Of a stretch of 64,000 nt of DNA, positions 23,048-34,418 are shown piece after piece. The notes beneath the pieces are model-generated. The model worked only from the letters and a program-made list of their open reading frames with translations. It had not been told where the DNA came from and searched no databases. The position numbers and the translations under genes were made by a program. The stretch comes from Cryptomeria japonica (Eukaryota; Streptophyta; Pinopsida; Cupressales; Cupressaceae), in the NCBI RefSeq assembly GCF_030272615.1, contig NC_081410.1, forward strand, positions 570,853,152 through 570,917,151, in the 5' to 3' direction. The stretch's first letter is position 1; each line of letters begins with the position of its first letter.

Positions 23048-25223
23048 CATGCCATAACTCTAATGCATAATCAAGAGTGTACCATGACATAACAACAACC
23101 ATGATAACATGTCAACTGAAAGCATAAAACCACACCTTAACCGAGGAGGCCTTGAGCCGTCAAGATGTCAACATCCTCAACTATCATGAAGATCACATAC
23201 TCCAAGTGAACATAACATGGTCTCAAGAGAAATGTATCATCCCAAACTCTAAACCAGAAATCAAGAGTAAACCATGACATAGTAACATACTCTAAACCAA
23301 ATATCACCTGTAACCATTTCCAATTAACAAGAAGATAACCATCTCCTGCTAGTGAACCCACAAATGTGAAAGACCCTCTGTAGCAATAGGATCAAGAGAT
23401 CCTCCAAAATTTGCACACTAAGAAGATCATACACCATCCAATGGTGAATACACATCACTTCCAACAACTCCCACTAAACCGTGATACTGAGTAACACATG
23501 ACATCATGATAACCATCTCCTACATGAAGAAAATATACGTCTAAACACATACAACTAAAAAATCTATAACATCTAGTGTAATCATGAACTCCAAGCCAAG
23601 TCTAGAGACATACAACCGCCAACAAAACCACTAATTAGGAATTAATCCTACATTGCCATTACATCACTGTCAAAAGATCACACTGAAAGTGTAACCAATA
23701 AATAACTAAGCTATCATGACATTGTGATAAACCACATGATCCAAGTCCCAACATGAACTATAAACATCATCCATCCTCTGATCTCAAAATAAACATACCA
23801 ATGCACTAATGAACACAATTAATCAAACTTGCTTATTATAGATAGTCCACATCAGAGCCATCCCACTGCAGGTGAATGGGTGATCAACACACACAACTGA
23901 ATAACTCGTAAGTGAAACATTGAACATGTAAACTCATCATCAAATTAGTAAACTACACACTCATATATCAAAAAGAATAATCGTGTAGACAACTTGACTC
24001 AAACACCAAATCAACATCCAATTCAATTTTCTAAACATGTCCACAATAAATTACCATAGTCAAGGAAGCAAATAAGCATCAAGGAGATTAATAACAACCT
24101 CCTAACATCAAACCAAATCACCACTAAAACACCCAAAACATGACTATGTTGTGTCAATGCAAAAACTGTACCTAGACACCTATGACACTATAATCATAAC
24201 CAAGGTTGTACCTTCACTCAACTATGACCCACATGAAAATCCAAGTCTCAAACCATGTCCAACCATGTCCATAAACCTAGAAAAACTTGTGTACCTATCA
24301 CCTTTAAAGTCCAACCCTAAGAAAAACCACCAAAATTGTACCAATGAGTACCAAATCTGATATTTAGTTGTAGCATCATAAATATCTTATAAAAATATGT
24401 ACTCCCTCGAGGCTTCTCTTCTTGTCTAGTCCGAATGCAATCACACTTACACCCTGAATCTCAAGCATCTACAAGTGATAAAACAATTAAAAACATCTCC
24501 AAACTCATCAAGCTAATAAAATAACAATACCATACTATATCTAGCTGAAAACTTTCTCCAATGCCTATTCGAAACCAAAAATTTGATTTCGTATGCAAAA
24601 GTTATGACCAAAACTATGTAATGGAGGACATCAGGATTCAAGGCTCCAAAAAATATCAAAATGGAAAAATCAGGGAACCAAAGCTATACCAATTTGTAGT
24701 ACTCAAAATCATCTTTCCAATGAGTATAAGAAGTCCAAAATCTGACATCCCAGGTGAAAATTATGCCAATTGAAAGAAAACATCCAATTTCGCTATATGG
24801 GCAGTACATGGACTTCAAAAAATTTCCAATTTTTTTAAATTTCATTTCCAAAAGTTTGTTAAAAATAAATTTTTGGGTGGGCCCACTAACGAGACCCCAC
24901 CAACTCACCATCCAACTAAATGGTGGCAATTTAATTAATTTCAATGCGATTAGAATATTTAAATTTAAAACAAACCGTATTAAAAAGTTATCGGAATTTA
25001 ATTTTTTTGTTTATTTTAAACATTGCAGTTTTATTTTTTTATGTTGAAAAGGTGGAACAAAAGGTGGTGGGGCCAATGACAGGAGAGCCCGACCCTTCCT
25101 GTACTCACCGCTAGTGGTACCCTAACGACAAGCAACTTTGGTCCTGCAATACTATAGGTACCGTAGTACCTATCATGACTGCGGCCTGCAATAGGAGGGC
25201 TTGTGCGGGGTGTGCGGTTATGT
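23048..25223. other. Right half of the split older repeat, then unclassified DNA
   Basis: Up to about 24400 the sequence has the same composition and words (GATAACCATCTCCT, ACATGATAAC) as 6046-7176. From about 24560 it changes to unclassified AT-rich sequence. The short ORFs have no recognisable motif. Confidence 0.45.
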
Positions 25224-25242
25224 CCCCCCCCCCCCCCCCATG

Positions 25243-25282
<40 letters not shown>
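25224..25282. repeat. C16 homopolymer and (AT)19 microsatellite
   Basis: Sixteen C at 25224-25239, then ATGCA, then AT dinucleotides over 25245-25282. Confidence 0.95.
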
Positions 25283-25285
<3 letters not shown>

Positions 25286-25303
25286 TTTTTTTCAACAAAA
25301 ATA

Positions 25304-26850
25304 TTTTTGATTAAGGGAAAATAGGTTTTGAGGGGACCAAAAACCCCGTACACTAGGTTTTTTTTGGGACCTGAAACCCCCCAAATTTTGGCAGGATCTG
25401 GAACCTACAAAGAAACTTCTACTGGAAAGATAGGCAAATAAAATCAGAAAACTAAAACAACAAAACTGGCTAGAACCAGCCAAAAGCCAACACTAAACCT
25501 ATTGGCCTCACAACCTAGAACAATAGATGAAGTCGATAGAATCCCACATCTAAACATCAGGGATTTTATGGGATCCCCTACCCATATTTAGAAAAAAGAG
25601 GTAGTAAAAGGCTATCCTGGCCCTTAACCAAAAACAAACACTAGCTAAGCTAGGCCCTTCAAAAATGACACCATCCAACCAAAGATAAGAAAGAGAGTTT
25701 TGAAAGGCACCCCTAACCTTCGAATTGGGTTTTACAATGGCTCCCAAAGCCACCATAAACTAAACCATAACATGGGGTTTTTGAAAGGAACCCCTAACCT
25801 TAGAAATAGGTTTTGAAGTGGCTCCCAAAACCATAGGTCTAATGCCAGCACCCTCAAAGCATCTGATAACCGCATCTCCAACAACAAAGCATCTATCGAC
25901 CTCTATAGGATAGAAATACCTAGGCTGCAACACAAAACCCAACTCCACTTCAATAGGAGGGAGGTTAACTCCAAAACCATCCATCTCCGCTGATAGAGAA
26001 GGGCTACCTCAATAAGTCAATTTGAAGAGAACCCAAGTCGCAGAGAGAAGGCAGGCCAATAGATCTTACAGGAGAAAACATAGCTGGACCCAAGAAAACA
26101 ACCCATCATCAGATCTTCCACCAAGCTCTAGGGAAGAACAAAATCCAAAAGAACTAAAAGAAACCCCAAAGGGTCAGCCAAATCAATCAAAAGAAAGAGG
26201 GGAAAGGGCACTGGAAGCAAACAATGCATCCCCACCCTTATGGCCTTAAACTGGGGTTCCAGAAAAGACAATGCCGCCAAAAGAAGGAACAAAGCAACAT
26301 CAAACAACAAAACCCATCCCAAGGGAAAAAGACAACCTAAGGGGAAGGGAGAGCACACAAACCCTAGGAAAACCCCAGATGCAAAATATCCACTTGGGTC
26401 CCAAATCAAAGGGAGAGCCTTCCGAAAGAAACAACAGATTAGACCACACCAAGCCCAGATACATAATAGGCAGCCTCTACAAAGAAGGATAGCAAATCCG
26501 AGGATAGGAGAAAGGCAACCTAGCCAACCAAGGTGGGTAGTGATACCCAAAGGGGCACACCTTTGGGTGCATTACACACCAAGATATCCATCACAAATAC
26601 CACCAATAGGATCCAAAAAATGGAGCAAAGACTAGTGACTAGCAGTACAGAGGCTAAGAGAGGCAACAACACCATCTGACATCCACGATAGACCAACATC
26701 TTCTGCAACCATGCCCACCTCCTCAACTTATCCATCACCATCGTCCCTATCGACCTCCCCTACAACACCATCACCAAAGGAAACCCTAGCAGATGACCCG
26801 CTCCTACCTGACGACCAGCTCCCGCTCGCCATTTTGACTAGTATGTTTCA
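25304..26850 (-). repeat. Unclassified repeat, possibly a LINE or LINE-derived fragment
   Basis: Read on the minus strand it starts near an ATGGCGAGCGGGAGC at about 26835 and ends CCCTTAATCAAAAA at 25304. The terminal block is shared with 3821-3900. It holds an imperfect internal duplication, 25697-25753 and 25777-25834, each with GAAAGGMACCCCTAACC and GGCTCCCAAARCC. Open frames on both strands are short and show no known domain. A LINE tail is one possibility because a TTTTTGATTA block also lies at 55071, but this is weak. Confidence 0.4.
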
Positions 26851-27334
26851 ACAAAAAAACAAAAAAAAAAACAAACTATTATCTCCACCATTTTTTAATT
26901 AATTCATTTTTTGTAGGTTTTAAATAATCTGATGGGATTAAATGTATATATATATTTTAATTTGTGCAGATCGTCTGTCATAAATTTGATGGTTGTCCCA
27001 CCCATCAATCAACAGTTTTGCAATATTGTCAACTATGACCAAACTAGGGTAAATTATATATCAATTTTCATTTCTCGGCCAACCTGAATCCATCCATGAG
27101 GTCCGTTTTGTTCCACATGGCCAAATCTAAAAGCTCACCTCCAAAACCCTCATTTAAAGAAAAGTTTCAATATCGTAGATTGACCAAATTTGTCAAACCC
27201 CAAATCTACAAACAACCCATCATAATAGCAAACCAAAATAACATAGATCTGCAATAACAACCTATAAAACTATATATCTTGCCTTGTCTTTTCATTCTTT
27301 CATGCATTCATGGATTCCAACTAGGGTTATAAAT
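26851..27334. other. Spacer with no recognised gene
   Basis: AT-rich sequence between the unclassified repeat and the Copia LTR, with no motif seen. Confidence 0.55.
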
Positions 27335-27815
27335 TGTTGGTGTAATTGTTTATTCATGTTGGATATAATTACACTTTACTTAAGTTTACTTAGGTACATG
27401 CACCACATTATAGTTTGTATATGAGACACTTAGGGATGTGCATACATTAGGAGTGTGTATGTAGGATAATTTCCACCTTTTATGGTGTGATCTTGTTGTT
27501 ACTTTATCATATCCACTTACTGTGGAGTGATAATTCCACCTTCGGTGGGTGATGCACCTCATGTGGAACATTTTACTATTTCTTCTACCTACCCCTACAT
27601 CTCATTGAGCCACATATCATCATTGTGTTCTCTCTTGTTTCTTAGCATCGCCTTTATAAGAAGGCTCATCTACATTCTATGTAACACCTAATGGTCTAGT
27701 TGATTAGTATTTTCATCTTGATTAGAATACAATTTATTCTTATCAATCTATTTTGTCTCTCTATTGTGTTATTCATTGTACCCTAGATCTTGGCTATTTT
27801 CAACTAATTCTCACA
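27335..27815 (+). repeat. 5' LTR of the Copia element (481 bp)
   Basis: It begins TGTTGGTGTAATTG and ends TTCTCACA. Its partner is at 40982-41472. Confidence 0.9.
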
Positions 27816-27828
27816 TGGTATCATAGCC
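27816..27828 (+). other. Primer-binding site of the Copia element
   Basis: TGGTATCATAGCC directly follows the LTR, one mismatch from the common plant Copia site TGGTATCAGAGCC (initiator Met-tRNA). Confidence 0.88.
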
Positions 27829-29640
27829 TAGAGGGCTTCATTGGTTAGTTTATTTGGAGACATTTTGGAGGTTTAAATTTTGGATTTGGGGAGCTTCTCA
27901 TTTTAGGTGCATCTTATGGTGATTTTGACCTCACTGTTGCATCCAGGATGTTGTTTCCATGAAAATTGAGTATAAACTTCACCTAGTTTTGGAGAAACTC
28001 AAATTTTGGGCTTGGAGAATTTTTTTTTGCCAATTGGGCATTACGGTACGGATTTTTGAAAATAATAATAATAAATTTTTTTTGCAAAAATAATCTAATT
28101 CTCATTTTTTTATTTTCTGCAGTTTTTTATAATTATTATTAAAGTCAATTTTAAAAAAAAATAAAAAAAATAAAAAATAAATATTTTACAAGGAGCTTCC
28201 TCACCCCCCCAACTTCATACCGCCATCTTTATTATTGCAAGTGGGGCCAAACAACAGTCGTACCTTCTTTCACAATTAGTAGTCATGTCACCTCCCTATG
28301 TCGACATTTGCTCTTTTGGCAGATTTATCCCTGTCAACCTTTGTCTTGAGCCCCCGCAACCCGTCGACATCCATCTCCGACATTGTCCTATCATTCATTC
28401 CTCTGTGATCTTGGCCAACATCATTGCTCCTATTTTTCGGCCCACCCTGTTCTCCTACCGCTGGCTGAGAAGCTACTACCTCTAATAGACACACAGGTAT
28501 CACATGGCACTCTATCATTTTCCCATGCCACCAAACTGTACCGCCACGACAACAGCTATGATCTCGGTCACTCAACATGTGGAAAATTTTGATTCCTCCA
28601 TGTAGTGCACGGTATACATAGTTATCGGTATTACCTACCCAGTTGGCAAGCCCAGTCAAAAGATAGAGTCAGCTGACACATCAATATCCAATCATCAATC
28701 ATACTATATGGACTACACACTCAACAATCCACTAAGCGTACAAACCTCCAACTCACCATGCCATGTTGGTGAACACCTCAAAATTTTTGTATAGACCGCA
28801 TGACATGTGTCAGGTTTTGATTGCACCACATCAGCAAGTCCATACACCCAGTGAAGGGGGGTGCGACAGCCAGATGATGGTCGAACGGTTGTCAAATTTA
28901 ACATAGTGAAATATTGACATTAGCACTACGTTAGAAAAATTTAAATTTTTTGGAGCCGCCTCTCATTTGGCTTTTTGATTTTTTAGTTCAACTTCAAGAG
29001 GTCCTATCTTGCTCATTTTTTCTCCTTTTTTGGAGCAATTTTTTTATTTGGGCTAATTTTTCATTCTCTTCAAAGCGGTGGATGAATTTTATGATTTTGA
29101 TGGATAGAGTTTTCAAAATTTACAGTTTTTTATGATTGTACCTATCTAATCCTCAATTTTACAACTTCAAAGGCTTCGTTTGGGGTCATACGACCTCCTT
29201 TTCATATGTCATTTTTTTTGAAAGTGCATAATTTTTTCTCTACTTTCATAATCTGCCATCAGTTTGCAGTGGTTTTGAGTAGAAATTATACTTTCAGTAT
29301 TTGGTCATTTTTGGCCTATTTGGTACTTGTATTTTGCTTGGATCTCACTTTAGATCACTTGCAGTATTTTTTGGGGTCTCTTATAGCCTCTTTGAGGAAG
29401 TTGGAAAGTTTAAATCAAAAGTCCACCTTGACTTGTTTTGCAAGTGGCTCATTGTATATGCACTAAGTCTAAAGTGCCAAATCATATTTTTTTTTGGGTG
29501 GGGGTTTCTTGATTGAGTGAATTTGGGGAGGTGTCTTGTGTGATTGTGTCTCTCTATTTTGTATTTTTTATTTTGGTGCCTTCAATTCTCCTGAATTCCC
29601 ACTTTTAACTCCACATAATTATGCACTATGCAAGATTAAA
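27829..29640 (+). other. Long leader of the Copia element
   Basis: About 1.8 kb lie between the primer site and the first recognisable gag sequence. It includes an AT-rich patch near 28040-28190 and T-rich DNA from 28920. No gene is evident. The short open frames show no motif. Confidence 0.5.
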
Positions 29641-29699
29641 GCATGAAGTAAACTAAGGGAAACATGACTCATTCATTATGTAAATGGAACAATAATAAC

Positions 29700-29830
29700 A
29701 CCACTTGATCCTTAGGTTGATCCTAATACTCAAATTGAATGGATCACTAAAAATGATATGGAACTTGGAACATTGAGAAAGTATGTATCCAATGACCTCA
29801 TTTTTCACATTGATAAGTGTACTATAGTTG
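29700..29830 (+). pseudogene. Copia gag, N-terminal part, cut by the 7.85-kb insertion
   Basis: The plus-strand reading contains DPNTQIEWITKNDMELGT and SNDLIFHIDKCTIV, a pattern of plant Copia Gag. It continues without loss of sense on the other side of the inserted element at 37681, apart from the duplicated AGTTG. There are stops upstream of this part, so the start codon is not clear. Confidence 0.7.
29826..29830. other. Left target-site duplication AGTTG
   Basis: Identical to 37681-37685. The two copies sit directly outside the LTRs of the gag-only element. Confidence 0.95.
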
Positions 29831-30207
29831 TGTAAAGCGGAAAAATCGCGATCGAACCCTAGTTGTTCTCCCCTCTTCCAACTCCGAGGAGAGAGAAGGG
29901 AGGTTTGCTAGGATTCGATGGTTTTCACTTAGGGGAGAGACTTTACATTCAAAAGAGGGGTTGACACCCACTAGATCCAATCCCACGCAATGCAAGATTG
30001 GATGCTAAATGTGTTTCAAGGGTTAAGACAGCAAGGCTACCCTCTTTTGTAAAGAATGTGCATAGAGGAATTAAGCTAGGAATGCATAGAAAATGACAAA
30101 GATTTGCTTATAAACTGAGTTCGGATTATAGGATGAAGCTGCGGACCTGGAATTAGCAGTAAAATGTCGATACGGCGCTGTCCTACAAATTTGAGCAAAA
30201 GTTGTCT

Positions 30208-30234
30208 GGACGATGGCGCCCGGCGCCACGGTCC
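30208..30234. repeat. GGACC/GGTCC inverted-repeat module in the 3' LTR
   Basis: A 27-bp near-perfect palindrome with arms GGACGATGGCGCC and GGCGCCACGGTCC around a one-base centre. The same module occurs at 36797, 36004 and 35386. Confidence 0.85.
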
Positions 30235-30823
30235 TCCGAAAAATCTGCGAAACGAAGGGGGATCTGTTCGTCTCTGCACAAGGATTCCAGATCTTCAATT
30301 CCAGCTGCGTACCTGCAACCTACACACAGAAAAGCGAAGACGATTGGGGGGTTAGGGATTAGGGGTTTGCCTTTAGGTCAAAACCCGGTTTTGGAATTAA
30401 CCAAGAAATGAGCAAGAGCTGTAAATGTAAATGTATGTAAAACAAGTACTAATACCTTGTTCTAAGGATGTTTGTATCCTTATGTGCGAAGGTTTAGATG
30501 TTGTATGTTGTATGTTGTAGCATGTACTATGTGATATGTGATCTCCTCTTCAATGGTTGAATCCTTGACTTGAATGCAACACTTAGCCTTGAATGGAGAC
30601 TTGAAATGATCAATTGCTTGAAGGAATGCTTGAATGCTTGAGTATAGTTTCCACGCCTTTTCCATCATGTCGAATGAAAGAGGAAAATGTAGTTTATATA
30701 CTTGTCATTTAGGGCTGATAGACTGATTTTCCCGACCTTAGGCTGACCAGGGAAAGTTAATTTCCAAATTGCAAACAAAAAGACCCGAGCCCCTTAGGAG
30801 ACCGGGCCCAAAATAGGACCCAG

Positions 30824-30911
30824 GGACCAGGGCGCTGGGCGCCATGGTCCTGGGGACCAGGGCGCTGGGCACCCTGGTCCTGAGGGACCAGGGTGCTGGG
30901 CGCTCTGGTCC
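30824..30911. repeat. Three tandem GGACC/GGTCC palindromes in the 3' LTR
   Basis: Units at 30824-30850, 30854-30880 and 30885-30911 are each 27 bp with GGACCAGG at one end, a GCGCTGGGCG-like core and TGGTCC at the other. The spacing is 30-31 bp. Confidence 0.85.
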
Positions 30912-31100
30912 CACCTCCCGGGACAACAGGGTGCAAGGAGGTTCAGGCCAGGGTGCTTAAAAAATGCAGTTTTCAGTGTCGTGAGCAAGTTTCAGGGTCT
31001 CCATTCAGGTTGCGTGTTGCGTCGCCATCGTGAAGACCGAAATGTAGTCGAAATTGCAAGTGTCACAATTTTAGGACGCTACATTTAGCCCCCACTTTAG

Positions 31101-31859
31101 TGGGAGTATGTATGCTCATACTTCCGGTAAAGTACAAGGAAACAACATTGAAAAACTTTCACCACGTCAAGGAGGCAAGATACACCAAGCCCCCAGTGGA
31201 CTAAGGATCTTACGACTTCGATTGACAAAGTAAAAGGGAAGATCACGAGGGAGAACCATGACTGTCAGTAGTAAGGTTCCCTCACTATGAGTCATGCAAG
31301 AAAGATATCAAAAATTCTCAAGGCAAGGTTAAATTTACCAAGAAATTTTCAAGTATCTTGAAAAGATATGAACGGGATGTATGCCCCCCTATGTTAAAGC
31401 GATCGCACACGCCTCACCGGGGGTGATTGTTTTAACGTAGTGATACACATAAGAAATGAGAAAGGAAAGGAGCACGTTATCGCAAGGATTTAGCCCCCAA
31501 GTGTGAGATAAGCCCAAGGATAATAGACACAAAACACAAAGCACGAGGTGACTTCGCTTTCCTTGGGGTCAGTATGTTGTATGATAATTCATGTATATAT
31601 ATCATATGTATGTATGCATAATTGTTCTTCATTCCCCAATCAAGGAAGGTCACCTAGAAGAAGGGAACACATGTGTCTTTTGAGTCAACATGAGAGAGAC
31701 CGAGAGATCTCAATGCTTTGCATCGTCCTCAAGTAGACAACACTAAGGACAACAAATAGAAGAATGAGAGTACACATAGAAGAAGTGACAAAAGAGAGGG
31801 GGAGAGAATCTGCTATGCTAATGTAACTAGTCTAGCACGTCATCTACCCCCCGATCTTG
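31101..31859 (-). other. Untranslated stretch between gag and 3' LTR of the gag-only element
   Basis: About 760 bp with no coding pattern. This is where pol would stand in an autonomous element. Confidence 0.7.
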
Positions 31860-34403
31860 CTAATCAATGTTTCGGGAAGGCAGGGAACACGCTAGAGGAG
31901 GAACATCCAACATAGCAGATGGAGCTATCACAAGATCCAAACAAGGGCTATGTTCATGTTCCGAGCCACATTGTTCTTGTCTAGGAGCTAGGATAAGTGC
32001 TTTAGAAAATTCATTAGATAAATGGTTATCAACATCAACAAGTTCATATTCACTATCAGAATGAACAGGAGAAGTAGCATTTTCATCATGAATAACATTT
32101 TCATCCATATCATCATCAAGATTTATAAAAATAGGATCTTTAACTCGCACAGGATCAAGACCATCATGCATCTTATGTTTAGGAGATTTAGGCTCAATGT
32201 CCGACTGAGGAGAAAATGGAATAATGCTTGTTGAAGGTGTTTTTGGAGATTGCAAAGTTTGAGCCCTAAGACGACGCTTTCGTCGACGTTCACGTGCAGA
32301 ACGATTTCGTCTAGTCTTAGTAGGAAGTGAAGAAGATTGAGGAGGAGGAATGTTCTCATCCTTAGCACTTGGGTGTTTAGGTTGTGGTCTCTTAGGCTGG
32401 ACAATAGGAGAAGAAGAAGGTCTCTTCTCTCTATAAAAGGAAGGAGGAGGAACTGCTCCATATAAAGGAGGAATATTTGGTTTAGGGAGAAGACCAAGTC
32501 CATCATGACGAGGAGGTATAGGTCTACTCGTAGGAAGTTTATTAGGCATAGACATAGTCACATCCATAGGGATGGGTTGGGAATCTTCTTGAGGAAAGAC
32601 ATTAGTTTTATCTTTCAAAGGAAGAACTTCCTTCTCAAGAATGATAGGAATGTCAAGTTTAGGTGTTCTAGGTTCACTTAGAGATAAGATCATATCTGTT
32701 TTCCACTTTTGATAAGATTTGAAAAGATGATCACTTCGCGAAGGAAGAGATTGGAATTGTTTAGGCCAAAAGTAATCAATAGGAACGCTAGAAGTTCTTT
32801 CAGTAGGTTTAAAGAGACTATGATTGACAGTAACAACTTCACCATTATGGGGAAATTTCAAACACTTGTGAATAGGAGAAGCAATAGCTTTCATGGAAGA
32901 TAGCCAGGGATAGCCAAGCTTCACACGAAATTGTTCGGAAGATGGAATAATAGCAAAGTTCACATCAAGAGATTTGTTATGGACCTCAATAGGCAATGTA
33001 ATAGAACCAATTGCGGGAGAAGAAAATGCATCAAATAGTTTCACAATCACATCTATTTTGTCATATATCACTTGATTCAATTGCAAAGTAAAAAGGAATT
33101 CTTCAGTAATAACATTAATCATGCACGAAGGATCAATAAGCACTCCACGGCAAAGTGTATTCTTGACTTTTGCAACTATGTATAAAGGACCATCAGGTGC
33201 CCTAATGGTTTCATTGGAATCAAATGTGATGGAAGGTTCTTTAGGGATTTCTTGCTGCTCTACAAAGTTAATCACATTCGGAGCCATAGACACAAGACCA
33301 TCAGATGAAAAAGAGGAATCATTGGTCTCAACCGCATTAGAGGTATGAGAAGGTAATGGATCAATGAAAATCTGAAGATTTTGATTAGGAGGAGCTACAG
33401 ATGTGTTGCCTTTATCATTCACTCCAGAAACAGAGATAGTATTATTATCAATCAAATCTTGAATTTTACCCTTTAAAGAAAAACATTTTTCAGTATCATG
33501 CCCAGGCTGACGGTGAAATTGACAAAAGGCTTTGTTATCAAAATAAGGTGAAGTAATCTTTGTAGGATCAATTTGCCTTATAGGAGGAAGAGTAAGCACA
33601 TTTTGTTCCAATAACTTATTCATAATACTATGCAATGATTCATTCAAAGGAGTATACTTTCTTTCTTTCTTGAAAAATTTAGAAATAGGAGGCACACCTG
33701 ATGCTGCATTCACATTGTTGTGGATGATGTTTTCATTGAATTTGATGGAATCTCTGTTCGGTTTAAACTTCCCAAATGGTTGTTGACTGCTATCACCCTT
33801 ATCACTCGGAGCCATAGGATGTGATTGTTCCATTTGACTCACGGTCAGTTGATAATTGTGAAGAGTTGCACACAACTGTTGGAAAGAAGTAAACTCAGAA
33901 AACAGAAGTTTGTCTCGAATATCTTTTTGTAGATTAGAAATAAAGATTCTTTGAATATCATTGTCAGGCACTGGAAAAGAAATTTGAGCATACAAATGCT
34001 TATATCTACCAATGAAATCAGTCACTTTTTCTTTAACACTTTGTTTACAATGCATTAAATCAATCAGAGTAACTTTAGGACTTATATTGTTTTGAAATTG
34101 TTGAATGAAAGCATTTGCAAGTTGTTCGAAAGAAGTAATAGAATAGGAAGGCAACGAGCAACACCATTGTAGGGCTTTGTCTCTTAATGTTCTAGTAAAC
34201 AGTTTTGCAAGCAACCTTTGGTCATAAGCAAAATCAGTACAAATTGTTTGAAAAGTCTTAACATGTGTTAGAGGATCTCCTTTACCATTATAAAGTTCCA
34301 AATGCGGGATTTCAACATGTTTAGGAGGGATAGCTCGAACAATGTCAAGAGAAAGTGGGCTCGCAACATCAAATGTGGGCACACTAAACTTAGATTGATT
34401 CAT
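31860..34403 (-). CDS. Gag with protease-like domain, main ORF (847 residues)
   Basis: ATG at 34403. Residues 25-195 are a Gypsy-type Gag core, with HLELYNGKGDPLTHVKTFQ, TLRDKALQWCCSLP, ANAFIQQF and VTDFIGRYKHLY. At 294-307 there is a zinc-knuckle-like C-x2-H-x5-H-x4-C stretch. Residues 408-540 follow the retropepsin pattern of plant Gypsy proteins (DGPLYIVAKV, FAIIPSSEQFRVKLGYPWL). The catalytic triplet reads DPS at 424-426 instead of DSG or DTG, so it is probably inactive. Residues 650-700 are Pro- and Arg/Lys-rich with a basic cluster RERRRKRRLRAQ like a nuclear localisation signal. The C-terminus is acidic. The gene is open over its whole length, which fits a recent insertion. It continues in frame from the ORF upstream, separated only by a TAG. 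Confidence 0.88.
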   Translation of the reverse strand: MNQSKFSVPTFDVASPLSLDIVRAIPPKHVEIPHLELYNGKGDPLTHVKTFQTICTDFAYDQRLLAKLFTRTLRDKALQWCCSLPSYSITSFEQLANAFIQQFQNNISPKVTLIDLMHCKQSVKEKVTDFIGRYKHLYAQISFPVPDNDIQRIFISNLQKDIRDKLLFSEFTSFQQLCATLHNYQLTVSQMEQSHPMAPSDKGDSSQQPFGKFKPNRDSIKFNENIIHNNVNAASGVPPISKFFKKERKYTPLNESLHSIMNKLLEQNVLTLPPIRQIDPTKITSPYFDNKAFCQFHRQPGHDTEKCFSLKGKIQDLIDNNTISVSGVNDKGNTSVAPPNQNLQIFIDPLPSHTSNAVETNDSSFSSDGLVSMAPNVINFVEQQEIPKEPSITFDSNETIRAPDGPLYIVAKVKNTLCRGVLIDPSCMINVITEEFLFTLQLNQVIYDKIDVIVKLFDAFSSPAIGSITLPIEVHNKSLDVNFAIIPSSEQFRVKLGYPWLSSMKAIASPIHKCLKFPHNGEVVTVNHSLFKPTERTSSVPIDYFWPKQFQSLPSRSDHLFKSYQKWKTDMILSLSEPRTPKLDIPIILEKEVLPLKDKTNVFPQEDSQPIPMDVTMSMPNKLPTSRPIPPRHDGLGLLPKPNIPPLYGAVPPPSFYREKRPSSSPIVQPKRPQPKHPSAKDENIPPPQSSSLPTKTRRNRSARERRRKRRLRAQTLQSPKTPSTSIIPFSPQSDIEPKSPKHKMHDGLDPVRVKDPIFINLDDDMDENVIHDENATSPVHSDSEYELVDVDNHLSNEFSKALILAPRQEQCGSEHEHSPCLDLVIAPSAMLDVPPLACSLPSRNID

Positions 34404-34418
34404 AGAGGCAATTTGTTG

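Larger units (their letters stand above)
29831..31083 (-). repeat. 3' LTR of the gag-only element (1,253 bp)
   Basis: On the plus strand it starts TGTAAAGCGGAAAAATCGCG and ends GGACGCTACA. Differences from 36423-37680 are few: a handful of substitutions and indels of a few bases. Confidence 0.95.

Noticed and set aside
26128-26741. Minus-strand frames rich in Leu, Phe, Cys and Gly that look like membrane proteins
   Set aside because: The hydrophobicity follows from T/G-rich DNA, frames on the opposite strand are as long, and no family pattern is seen.
30071-30411. Open frames of 60-75 codons in the LTRs of the gag-only element (also 36660-37000)
   Set aside because: They occur on both strands, overlap each other and follow the GC-rich palindrome. 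There is no domain or start context.
32123-32506. Leu-rich 127-codon frame within gag of the gag-only element
   Set aside because: It is a shadow of the longer gag frame on the same strand.
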